From positions 1-5,444 of the forward strand of contig CAAEPN010000253.1 in the NCBI GenBank assembly GCA_900757905.1: a stretch of DNA of 5,444 bases, read 5' to 3'. The stretch's first letter is position 1; every line of letters begins with the position of its first letter. A program made the translations under genes and the position numbers. The stretch is from Clostridia bacterium. GTDB taxonomy: Bacteria > Bacillota > Clostridia > Oscillospirales > CAG-382. This document shows, piece after piece, positions 1 through 5,444 of the stretch. The notes beneath the pieces are model-generated. The model saw only the letters and a program-made list of their open reading frames with translations, was not told where the DNA came from and made no database searches.

Positions 1-2
1 AA

Positions 3-1370
3 GATCCCACCTTGCCGCTGTCTGAAAAAATACGGGACAAAGCCTATCCGATTGCCAAACGTGTGGCAGCTCTTCTTGAAACGGACTCCTATGCAATTCT
101 TGCCGATGCGCGGTATACCTTCATTGAGAATATTTGCCAAAAATGCGTCAAACGTCCGAATCTTCCTTCGAAAGAAGAGCGCATTACGGAAAGGTTAGAC
201 CGCCTTTTGACCGGAAAATACACCGCCTACCCTCTTTTTCTCCTCATCATGGCTTTTATATTTTTCTACACCTTTGTTTTTCCGGGCGGCATGCTTACTT
301 CTTATTTCACGGCTGCAATCGATTCTTTTATCGCTGTTTCCGAACGTTTTTTGCATGCCTATAACGTCACGCCCGCCCTTTGTTCGCTTATCGTGGACGG
401 CGTTTTTACCGGAATCGGAAGCGTTCTTTCTTTTTTACCGACGATTCTCACCTTGTTTTTCTTCCTTTCCCTTTTGGAGGACAGCGGTTACATGGCGCGC
501 GTAGCATTTATCATGGATAGACCCATGCGCGCGTTAGGTCTTTCCGGGAAGACCTTTGTTCCGTTACTTATCGGCTTTGGCTGTTCAGTTCCGGCCGTCA
601 TGGCAGCCAGAACGGTGGCAAGCGAAAAAGAACGGCAAAAAGCTCTCCTATTCATTCCGTTTGTTTCGTGCAGCGCAAAGCTGCCGATCTATGTTCTCTT
701 TACCGGGGTATTTTTTCCACAAAACCCGTTTCCGGTAATTGCTTCGCTTTACTTGGGCGGAGTGGTTGTGGGAATTCTTGTTTTGCTTTTTTTCCGGAAA
801 AGCAGTGATAAACCGGAATCGTTTCTGTTGGAGCTTCCGACCTACCGTCTGCCGACAGTGCAAAACACTTTAACTCTGATGGTCGAAAAAGCCAAGGATT
901 TTTTAGTCAAAGCCTTTACCGTTATCTTCCTTTCGACGGTCATTCTTTGGTTTTTGCAAAGCTTTGGCTTTTCTTTCACACTGGTTGCGGACAGCTCCGA
1001 AAGCATTCTCGCAGCTGTCGGAAAAGTGCTTGCACCGCTATTTGCACCACTCGGGTTTGCCCATTGGAAAGCTGTAACAGCACTTATTACGGGACTTTCG
1101 GCAAAAGAAGCTGTTATCAGCTCCTTAAAGATCTTAGCAGATACTTCGGTTCCGTTTGAAACGGCGCTCCGCACAGAGTTTTCTTCCCTCGCTTCGGTAT
1201 TGTCGTTTTTAACTTTTACACTCCTATACATGCCTTGTGCGGCAGCAACTGCTGCTTTCGGACGAGAGCTATCCTCGTTTGCCAGAGCTTTCAAAAGGAT
1301 GCTTTTTCAGACCGGTATCGCATGGCTTTGCGCCTTTTTCGTATATCACGTAACAAGTCTCTTTCTCTAA
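3..1370 (+). CDS. feoB: Ferrous iron transporter FeoB, C-terminal part (5' end outside window)
   Basis: FeoB is the inner-membrane ferrous iron importer: a cytosolic G domain and helical GDI domain followed by a membrane permease. The frame is open from base 3, and the TTG at 12 lies inside the protein, so it is not taken as the start. Only the end of the GDI region and the whole permease are visible; the G1-G5 GTPase motifs must lie to the left. Numbering from the TTG codon, the family signatures are LEDSGYMARVAF (155-166), GFGCSVPAVMAAR (188-200), PFVSCSAKLPIY (216-227), GLSAKEAVISSL (361-372) and LYMPCAAATAAFG (405-417). Cys191, Cys220 and Cys409 sit where FeoB proteins keep conserved membrane cysteines. 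About eight hydrophobic segments are present, forming the two Gate-type repeats. The protein ends soon after the last helix, without a Cys-rich tail. No terminator follows; a MATE gene begins 29 bases downstream. The family call is very secure. Confidence 0.97.
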   Translation, partial: DPTLPLSEKIRDKAYPIAKRVAALLETDSYAILADARYTFIENICQKCVKRPNLPSKEERITERLDRLLTGKYTAYPLFLLIMAFIFFYTFVFPGGMLTSYFTAAIDSFIAVSERFLHAYNVTPALCSLIVDGVFTGIGSVLSFLPTILTLFFFLSLLEDSGYMARVAFIMDRPMRALGLSGKTFVPLLIGFGCSVPAVMAARTVASEKERQKALLFIPFVSCSAKLPIYVLFTGVFFPQNPFPVIASLYLGGVVVGILVLLFFRKSSDKPESFLLELPTYRLPTVQNTLTLMVEKAKDFLVKAFTVIFLSTVILWFLQSFGFSFTLVADSSESILAAVGKVLAPLFAPLGFAHWKAVTALITGLSAKEAVISSLKILADTSVPFETALRTEFSSLASVLSFLTFTLLYMPCAAATAAFGRELSSFARAFKRMLFQTGIAWLCAFFVYHVTSLFL

Positions 1371-1399
1371 AATCATCGTTTAAATAAAGGAATCCTATC

Positions 1400-2800
1400 A
1401 TGAATGCTGTTAAACAAAAACTAAGCTACTATTTTGGTGACCGCGCTTTTTACGCAAAGGCGCTGTCGGTTGCTGTTCCGATTATGATACAGAACGGAAT
1501 CACGAATTTTGTCAACTTACTTGATAATATTATGGTCGGCGCAGTCGGTACAGAGCCGATGTCTGCCGTAGCGATTGTCAACAAGCTGATTTTCGTTTAC
1601 AATCTTTGCTTATTTGGCGGTTGTGCCGGTGTCGGCATTTTCACAGCACAGTTTTACGGAAAAGGCGATTATGACGGCGTGCAAAAGAGCTTCCGTTTAA
1701 AGCTGTATACCAACCTGTGCCTACTTGCCGCAGCACTTACTGTACTTATCACGGCAGGTCCGACGTTAATCGAGCTGTTTTTGCATGAAGGCAGCGAAAC
1801 CGGCGATCTTGCCAAAACATTCGAATATGCCAAAGAATACCTTTCCGTCATTCTTATCGGCATTATTCCGCAGGCGGCAACCGAAGCCTATTCCAGTACA
1901 CTGCGTGAAACCGAACATACCACGCTGCCCATGAAAGCCGGAATTGCCGCAATCGTTACGAACCTCTCACTTAACTACGTCCTTATTTTCGGACATTTCG
2001 GTGCACCGGCGCTCGGCGTGCGCGGCGCGGCTATTGCAACAGTCATCGCAAAATTTGTAGAGCTTTCGGTCATTATGCTGACCGTGCGCCTAAAAGACAC
2101 CTATGCCTTTCTGCACGGCATCTACAATACGCTTCGCGTGCCGCTTGACTTTGTCAAGACGGTGCTTCCCAAAAGCGTGCCGCTTCTCATCAATGAAGCG
2201 CTTTGGGCGACCGGCGTTACAGCGCTTACCTACTGCTATTCGCTTCGAGGGCTTTCAGTCGTAGCCGGTTACAACATTTCAACGACCGTGACCGATATTT
2301 TCAATGTCGCAACCATTGCGTTCGGAAACGCCATTGCCATCATTGTCGGAAACTTGCTGGGGGCTAATCGCATGAAAGAAGCCAAGCAGACCGATGCGCG
2401 CTTGATCGTCTTTTCGTTTATGGTCAGCTGCGGTCTTGCCGTGATTCTCTTTTTATCTGCTCCTCTCTTCCCTAAACTGTATACGGAAACAGCGGAAGAA
2501 GCTAAAAATCTTGCTACTTCATTCTTACGCGTATATTCGGTGTATTTGCTCGTTAACACAATTTCAAGTGCCAGCTATTTTACACTGCGCTCCGGCGGAA
2601 AGACAATACTCACTTTCCTATTTGACAGTGTTTATATGGTTTGCGTCGCTTTTCCGGTCGCGTTTCTGCTTGCCAAATTTACGGCAATGCCGATCGTTCC
2701 GTTATATGCCTGCACACTTTCCGTGGACATTATCAAAGCGGTCGTCGGGATCTGTCTTGTCAAAAGCGGTCGTTGGATGCAGAATATCGTCAATCAGTAA
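1400..2800 (+). CDS. MATE family efflux transporter
   Basis: A 466-residue polytopic protein of the multidrug and toxic compound extrusion family (NorM/DinF superfamily), cation-coupled antiporters of the cytoplasmic membrane. Length and about twelve hydrophobic segments fit a complete member made of two MatE halves. The first half opens with the typical helix containing NFVNLLDNIMVGAVG (36-50), followed by a loop near FTAQFYGKGD (81-90). It ends around LNYVLIFG (191-198) and LGVRGAAIATVIA (205-217), a very characteristic MATE stretch. The second half starts near LLINEALWATG (262-272), with a GNAIAIIVGNLLGANRMKEA segment (309-328) typical of the equivalent seventh/eighth helix region. The start is the ATG at 1400, preceded by AAAGGA at 1386-1391 with an 8-base spacer. 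It follows feoB by 29 bases with no hairpin, so co-transcription is likely. A strong hairpin terminator begins 11 bases after the stop. Substrate cannot be read from sequence; drug, dye or metabolite export are all possible. Confidence 0.95.
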   Translation: MNAVKQKLSYYFGDRAFYAKALSVAVPIMIQNGITNFVNLLDNIMVGAVGTEPMSAVAIVNKLIFVYNLCLFGGCAGVGIFTAQFYGKGDYDGVQKSFRLKLYTNLCLLAAALTVLITAGPTLIELFLHEGSETGDLAKTFEYAKEYLSVILIGIIPQAATEAYSSTLRETEHTTLPMKAGIAAIVTNLSLNYVLIFGHFGAPALGVRGAAIATVIAKFVELSVIMLTVRLKDTYAFLHGIYNTLRVPLDFVKTVLPKSVPLLINEALWATGVTALTYCYSLRGLSVVAGYNISTTVTDIFNVATIAFGNAIAIIVGNLLGANRMKEAKQTDARLIVFSFMVSCGLAVILFLSAPLFPKLYTETAEEAKNLATSFLRVYSVYLLVNTISSASYFTLRSGGKTILTFLFDSVYMVCVAFPVAFLLAKFTAMPIVPLYACTLSVDIIKAVVGICLVKSGRWMQNIVNQ

Positions 2801-2811
2801 TTGTTATACAG

Positions 2812-2848
2812 AAAACCGGCAGAAACGATATGTTTCTGCCGGTTTTTT
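2812..2848. terminator. Rho-independent terminator shared by convergent genes
   Basis: Perfect 15-bp inverted repeat: left arm 2812-2826, loop 2827-2831 (GATAT), right arm 2832-2846, with six T residues at 2843-2848 on the + strand. The stem core is CCGGCAGAAAC paired with its complement. It starts 11 bases after the MATE stop and lies 7 bases beyond the stop of the convergent GHKL gene. On the - strand the run of T is only four (complement of 2812-2815), so it should terminate the + strand transcript best and the - strand transcript less strongly. Confidence 0.93.
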
Positions 2849-2855
2849 GTATGGT

Positions 2856-4079
2856 CTAAAGCTTCATACTAAGCGTATAGCTGTACACGCCCTTATCGTA
2901 TGTATCGAGTACTGAGCCTTTATATTTTTCGGAAAGTTCTTCGACAATCTGCATTCCAAGCGATTTTTCCTGTTGGTCGGTCGGCTCTTTTATACAGGTT
3001 CCACGCACATTGATAACAAGCTGCCCGTCTTTTAAGAGCACCAAGGCGCTTACAAAACGGCCTGATTCCGCCTGAATCGCTAAAGAATACGCGTGTCCGA
3101 TCAGATTCGAAACAACGGCGCAAGTATCAATATCCGGAATGGAGAGATTTTCGATGCCGTCCACTTTGAAGTCGGTACGGATATTTAATTCATCTGCACG
3201 CATTTTTTCATTAAAAAGCAAAGCGTCAAGCGCCGCGTTCGTGCAGAATGCCATTTCATCGCAATCGACCATTTTTTGCGTAAATGCTTCAATATAAGCA
3301 TTGCGCGCGTCACTGTCTTTCATGGTGCGAATCGTATGAATATGGGTATAATAGTCGTGGCGCAGCTTTTTGTATTCGTCGTACTGAAGCTGCAAACGCT
3401 TCAGATGCTCGGTCTCCAATTCCTGCTGCAAGCGCATTTGCTCAAGTTTTGCCTGTTCCCGCATTCCATCGCGAACCATGCGATAAAGAAGAATGCCGAA
3501 TAGAATCGATACAAATGCGATAAACAAAAATGCAAACATGATCGGCGCGGCTTTCAGACGATAGTCCCACAGCAAAAGATACAGCAAAAAGCCGATCGCC
3601 AACTGTATGACACAATAGATCAAAAGAAAACGCACCGCTTTGCTTTGAAAAGTATCTTGTTTGCGGTTAATCAGCTGTGCAAGCACGAGAACATACAGTA
3701 GTGTGAGCGAAATATTTATCAAAAACATGATCGGGTCAATCGTATGTTCCACGAAAAAGTTCTCATCGCCAATCGCATAACCTAAAAACATGCTGCAGGA
3801 TTCAATTAAGATCGTTCCAACCGCATAGGCAATAAATACACCGATCTTTTTCCAAGCCTTATCGGTAAACAATAAGAAAAGAATGCCTATGCAAAGAATC
3901 CAGTGCATAACCGTCCGGATGGACATGTGGTCGAAAAAAACAATGTGTTTTACGGTTGCGATTACCGTAAATAAAGCGTATATGGCATAAGAAACAGGCT
4001 TTGAAAAACGGGTATGAAGTACGGCAAAAAACAGATATCCCATAACGGAGACATCAATAAGGCCGAACAGAAACATCAT
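2856..4079 (-). CDS. AgrC/ComD-type GHKL sensor histidine kinase-like membrane protein, ATP-binding motifs degenerate
   Basis: A 407-residue protein with the architecture of peptide-pheromone-type sensor kinases: six or seven membrane helices (roughly residues 3-22, 29-48, 56-72, 79-100, 115-137, 150-170, 178-200), a charged coiled-coil linker (about 203-240), then a cytoplasmic kinase-like domain. The dimerisation/phosphoacceptor motif is LRHDYYTHIHTI (239-250) with His241, matching the LRHD(F/Y)xNH pattern of AgrC-like kinases. NAALDALLFNEKMRADELNI (281-300) is the usual following helix. The ATP lid side is odd: where relatives read GNLLDNAIEA, this protein has SNLIGHAYSL (324-333), so the Mg-binding Asn is His329. 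The later Asn-containing strand reads INVRGTC (356-362), and the GxGL glycine box reads KSLGMQIV (372-379), with one glycine lost. It may bind ATP poorly or act as a non-catalytic partner. No response regulator adjoins it. Start: two adjacent ATGs (4077-4079 and 4074-4076); an in-frame TGA lies at 4107-4109. Ligand unknown. Family placement is secure, loss of activity is inference. Confidence 0.85.
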   Translation of the reverse strand: MMFLFGLIDVSVMGYLFFAVLHTRFSKPVSYAIYALFTVIATVKHIVFFDHMSIRTVMHWILCIGILFLLFTDKAWKKIGVFIAYAVGTILIESCSMFLGYAIGDENFFVEHTIDPIMFLINISLTLLYVLVLAQLINRKQDTFQSKAVRFLLIYCVIQLAIGFLLYLLLWDYRLKAAPIMFAFLFIAFVSILFGILLYRMVRDGMREQAKLEQMRLQQELETEHLKRLQLQYDEYKKLRHDYYTHIHTIRTMKDSDARNAYIEAFTQKMVDCDEMAFCTNAALDALLFNEKMRADELNIRTDFKVDGIENLSIPDIDTCAVVSNLIGHAYSLAIQAESGRFVSALVLLKDGQLVINVRGTCIKEPTDQQEKSLGMQIVEELSEKYKGSVLDTYDKGVYSYTLSMKL

Positions 4080-4100
4080 TGGTAAATTCAGAGGAAAGCG

Positions 4101-4107
4101 CTCCTTT
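4101..4107 (-). promoter_or_regulatory. Shine-Dalgarno AAAGGAG of the GHKL gene, unusually distant from the ATG
   Basis: On the - strand AAAGGAG ends 21 bases before the first ATG (4077-4079), far more than the usual 5-10. No closer purine-rich site is seen. The element overlaps a small hairpin, GAAAG-GAGCG-CTTTC (4108 to 4094), which could mask the site or shorten the effective distance. An in-frame CTG at 4089-4091 lies 9 bases from the site and would be well spaced if used as a non-canonical start, adding four residues. Confidence 0.55.
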
Positions 4108-4130
4108 CACTCTTATATTTTTGTGGAATT

Positions 4131-4160
4131 ATTATACCAAACAAATAGGAATAATTCTAA
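4131..4160 (-). promoter_or_regulatory. Sigma-A-type promoter of the GHKL gene
   Basis: On the - strand a consensus TATAAT (4131-4136) is preceded by TGG, giving an extended -10 (TGGTATAAT). A weak -35, TTAGAA (4155-4160), lies 18 bases upstream and matches TTGACA in three of six positions; the extended -10 would compensate. Transcription would start near 4124, leaving an untranslated leader of about 45 bases. The -35 falls within the spacer of the inverted repeat at 4142-4169. Confidence 0.65.
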
Positions 4161-4169
4161 GCCTATTTG
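4142..4169. promoter_or_regulatory. Operator-like inverted repeat at the GHKL promoter
   Basis: Perfect 8-bp arms CAAATAGG (4142-4149) and CCTATTTG (4162-4169) separated by 12 bases, so arm centres are 20 bp apart, about two helical turns. The arms bracket the proposed -35 element and the near arm ends 5 bp from the -10. Placement and geometry fit a binding site for a dimeric regulator. A second, weaker AT-rich dyad TTTGAA-N5-TTCAAA overlaps its upstream edge (4166-4182). The regulator is unknown; chance occurrence in AT-rich DNA is possible. Confidence 0.45.
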
Positions 4170-4219
4170 AATACTTTTCAAAAACAAATGTGTCATCATA
4201 TAACAAATTTTCTGTAAAC

Positions 4220-4252
4220 AAAAATGCTGCGGATGAACCGCAGCATTTTTTT
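4220..4252 (-). terminator. Rho-independent terminator of the hibernation factor gene
   Basis: A perfect 13-bp stem (4220-4232 with 4238-4250) around a 5-base loop, core ATGCTGCGG with its complement. On the - strand it begins about 10 bases after the stop codon of the hibernation factor and ends in five T residues. The + strand would carry seven T residues, so the hairpin could also stop antisense transcription. It insulates the GHKL promoter from upstream reading. Confidence 0.9.
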
Positions 4253-4260
4253 AGAGTTAC

Positions 4261-4797
4261 TTATTCAGTTACGGTTTCAATGAGACCGTATTCCTCGTTC
4301 TTTTTCTTATACACAACACAGATCTTTCCGTCCTCAGCGTTGTTAAATAAGAAAAATTCATGTCCGATAAGGTTCATCTGAAGAACAGCTTCTTCCGGAG
4401 TCATGGGCTTCATGACAAATTTTTTGGTTCTTGTAATGCAAATCGGCTCATCTTCGGCATCGTTCCATTGATTTCCGGCGAGAACAGTCTTATCAAACGC
4501 GCCCACCTTCAAACGACGCTCAAGGCGCGTTTTGTTCTTGCGAATCTGACGTTCGATGATATCAACCGCGCGGTCAAGCGCATTCAAAATGCTTTCGTCT
4601 TCCACCTCGGCACGAAACATCGTGCCTTTATAATATATCGTAATTTCGATAATTTCAGCGTTTTTTCTGGAACGAAGAACAACCGTGCCGGTCGCTTCAT
4701 CGTCAAAATACTTGTCGAACTTGTTCAGCTTTTCGGTAATTCTTTCGGAAATGCTGTCGGTTACTGTGAATTTTCTTCCGGTAATTGTGAGTTTCAT
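4261..4797 (-). CDS. hpf: Ribosome hibernation promoting factor, long form (HPF/RaiA family)
   Basis: A 178-residue cytosolic protein that binds the 30S decoding region and joins 70S ribosomes into inactive 100S dimers under stress or in stationary phase. The N-terminal RaiA-like domain (about 1-97) starts MKLTITGRKFTVTDSISERI, has the helix ERITEKLNKFDKYF (18-31), central beta strands (36-66), and a basic second helix ending RKNKTRLERRLK (86-97). After a linker, the C-terminal dimerisation domain (about 118-175) shows TRTKKFVMKPMTPEEAVLQM (122-141), LIGHEFFLFNNAEDG (143-157) and YGLIE (170-174), diagnostic of the long form. The usual DG before the closing YGLI is replaced by NEE, a minor change. 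The ATG at 4795-4797 has AGGAGG at 4805-4810 with a 7-base spacer. It has its own promoter and terminator, so it is probably a single-gene unit, expected to be growth-phase controlled. Confidence 0.97.
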   Translation of the reverse strand: MKLTITGRKFTVTDSISERITEKLNKFDKYFDDEATGTVVLRSRKNAEIIEITIYYKGTMFRAEVEDESILNALDRAVDIIERQIRKNKTRLERRLKVGAFDKTVLAGNQWNDAEDEPICITRTKKFVMKPMTPEEAVLQMNLIGHEFFLFNNAEDGKICVVYKKKNEEYGLIETVTE

Positions 4798-4858
4798 ACG
4801 ACTTCCTCCTGTGGATGTTTTGAAAGGTTGGTTTGCTTACTTCCCTTTCATTGTCTAT

Positions 4859-4887
4859 AGTATAGCACAGGTTGTGGAAAAAGTAAA
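4859..4887 (-). promoter_or_regulatory. Sigma-A-type promoter of the hibernation factor gene
   Basis: On the - strand TTTACT (4882-4887, four of six matches to TTGACA) and TATACT (4859-4864, five of six to TATAAT) are separated by exactly 17 bases, and TGC directly before the -10 makes it an extended -10. Predicted start near 4852 gives a leader of about 55 bases that includes the AGGAGG site at 4805-4810. No sigma-B or sigma-H style element was recognised. Confidence 0.7.
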
Positions 4888-4909
4888 TAGAATTTTGTTG
4901 AATTTATCT

Positions 4910-4934
4910 AAAAAATCATGTGAAAAATACATGA
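4910..4934 (-). terminator. Weak possible terminator after the fumarase gene
   Basis: On the - strand a 6-bp stem TCATGT/ACATGA (4929-4934 with 4916-4921) with a 7-base loop is followed by six T residues (complement of 4910-4915), 36 bases after the fumarase stop codon. The stem is AT-rich with only two G-C pairs, so termination would be inefficient and some transcripts may read into the hibernation factor gene. Confidence 0.35.
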
Positions 4935-4969
4935 AATTGTAGAAAATGCAACTTGCCGGTAGAATTCTG

Positions 4970-5444
4970 CTACAAAATAGTCTCTTTATGTCGAGTAACA
5001 TGACAACCAATATTGACTGCACACGGAAGTCCGGCAATGTGCGTCGGGAAATATTCAATATTTACGGCCAGCGCCGTCGTATCGCCGCCAAAGCCCTGCG
5101 GCCCGATATCGAGTGCGTTTATCTTTTCAAGCATTTCTTTTTCAAGCGCTGCATAGCGTGCATTCGGATTGGATGAAGCAATATCGCGTGCCAACGCTTT
5201 TTTGGCAAGATATGGCGCATATTCAAAATTTCCGCCGATCCCGACACCCACCACGACCGGCGGACAGGGATTCCCACCCGCTTTTCGGACGGTTTCGACG
5301 ACAAACGCCGTAACGTCCTCCTTGGTCGCCGACGGCGTAAACATTTTCACGGCGCTCATATTTTCACTGCCGAAGCCTTTGGGAGCTGCTACAATGCGCA
5401 CGCGGTCTCCCGGCACAATCCGTGTATGGAGAATAGCCGGCGTG
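4970..5444 (-). CDS. Fumarate hydratase class I (Fe-S), alpha subunit, C-terminal part (5' end outside window)
   Basis: Class I fumarases and related tartrate dehydratases interconvert fumarate and malate (or dehydrate tartrate) with an oxygen-sensitive [4Fe-4S] cluster; in two-subunit forms the alpha subunit holds the cluster. The frame is open to the right edge; the first visible residues are TPAILHTRIVPGDRV. The GTG at 5414-5416 is an internal valine, not a start. Of a family length near 280 residues, about 158 are visible. Motifs, numbered from that GTG: PKGFGSENMS (12-21), GGNPCPP (47-53), VGVGIGGNFE (56-65), DIGPQGFGGDTTAL (103-116), PTHIAGLPCAVNIGCHVTRH (124-143). Cys51 and Cys138 correspond to two of the three cluster ligands; the third should lie outside. 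The stop is TAG at 4970-4972. The beta subunit, usually directly downstream, is absent here: the next gene in this direction is the hibernation factor. Fumarate versus tartrate specificity cannot be settled from this fragment, so no symbol is given. Confidence 0.93.
   Translation of the reverse strand, partial: TPAILHTRIVPGDRVRIVAAPKGFGSENMSAVKMFTPSATKEDVTAFVVETVRKAGGNPCPPVVVGVGIGGNFEYAPYLAKKALARDIASSNPNARYAALEKEMLEKINALDIGPQGFGGDTTALAVNIEYFPTHIAGLPCAVNIGCHVTRHKETIL

Noticed and set aside
12..14. TTG as a possible start of a shortened FeoB
   Set aside because: The frame stays open upstream to the window edge and the encoded residues continue the FeoB GDI region; truncation by the window edge is the simpler reading.
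842..1294. 150-codon open frame on the - strand inside feoB
   Set aside because: It lies opposite the strongly conserved FeoB permease, its translation resembles no family I know, and it has no ribosome site; it is an antisense shadow.
2511..2915. 134-codon + frame overlapping the MATE 3' end and running through the terminator
   Set aside because: It overlaps a conserved transporter in another frame and crosses a strong hairpin terminator; no supporting ribosome site or recognisable domain.
4079..4381. 100-codon + frame across the sensor promoter region
   Set aside because: It covers a promoter, a terminator and the 3' end of hpf, is low in complexity and has no ribosome site; not a gene.
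4798..4852. Riboswitch or structured leader before hpf
   Set aside because: The leader is only about 55 bases with no convincing stem beyond chance and a plain AGGAGG site.
4360..4860. 166-codon open frame on the + strand opposite the hibernation factor
   Set aside because: The - strand frame is an unambiguous long HPF with promoter, ribosome site and terminator; the + frame runs through its promoter and has no family signature.

Overview
The window looks like ordinary chromosomal DNA from a low-to-moderate GC bacterium, probably a Bacillota/Clostridia-type anaerobe. The clues are the long (two-domain) ribosome hibernation factor, an AgrC-type GHKL sensor, a Feo ferrous-iron transporter, an oxygen-labile two-subunit class I fumarase, a strong AGGAGG ribosome binding site and sigma-A-like promoters. 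The lineage is inferred from gene content only; a Treponema-like spirochaete with similar genes cannot be excluded.

Layout. The + strand carries the C-terminal two thirds of FeoB (enters from the left edge, ends 1370). After 29 bases comes a complete MATE-family exporter (1400-2800), probably in the same transcript. A perfect 15-bp hairpin with a T tract (2812-2848) ends this unit and lies between two convergent genes. The rest is on the - strand, read from right to left: the C-terminal part of the fumarate hydratase alpha subunit (enters from the right edge, ends 4970), a long-form hibernation promoting factor (4797-4261) with its own promoter and terminator, and a GHKL sensor-kinase-like membrane protein (4079-2856) with its own promoter, an operator-like inverted repeat and a terminator shared with the MATE gene.

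Function. The genes are housekeeping or accessory functions rather than one pathway: ferrous iron import, export of an unknown substrate, ribosome dimerisation in stationary phase, and a TCA/fumarate step that needs a [4Fe-4S] cluster. There are no tRNAs, rRNAs, mobile elements, CRISPR arrays or phage genes.

The most interesting object is the GHKL protein. It keeps the AgrC-like layout and the phospho-acceptor histidine motif, but the ATP-binding motifs look eroded, there is no response regulator beside it, its Shine-Dalgarno is too far from the only ATG start, and an 8-bp inverted repeat brackets its -35 region. I did not find convincing evidence of a wholly new multi-gene system.
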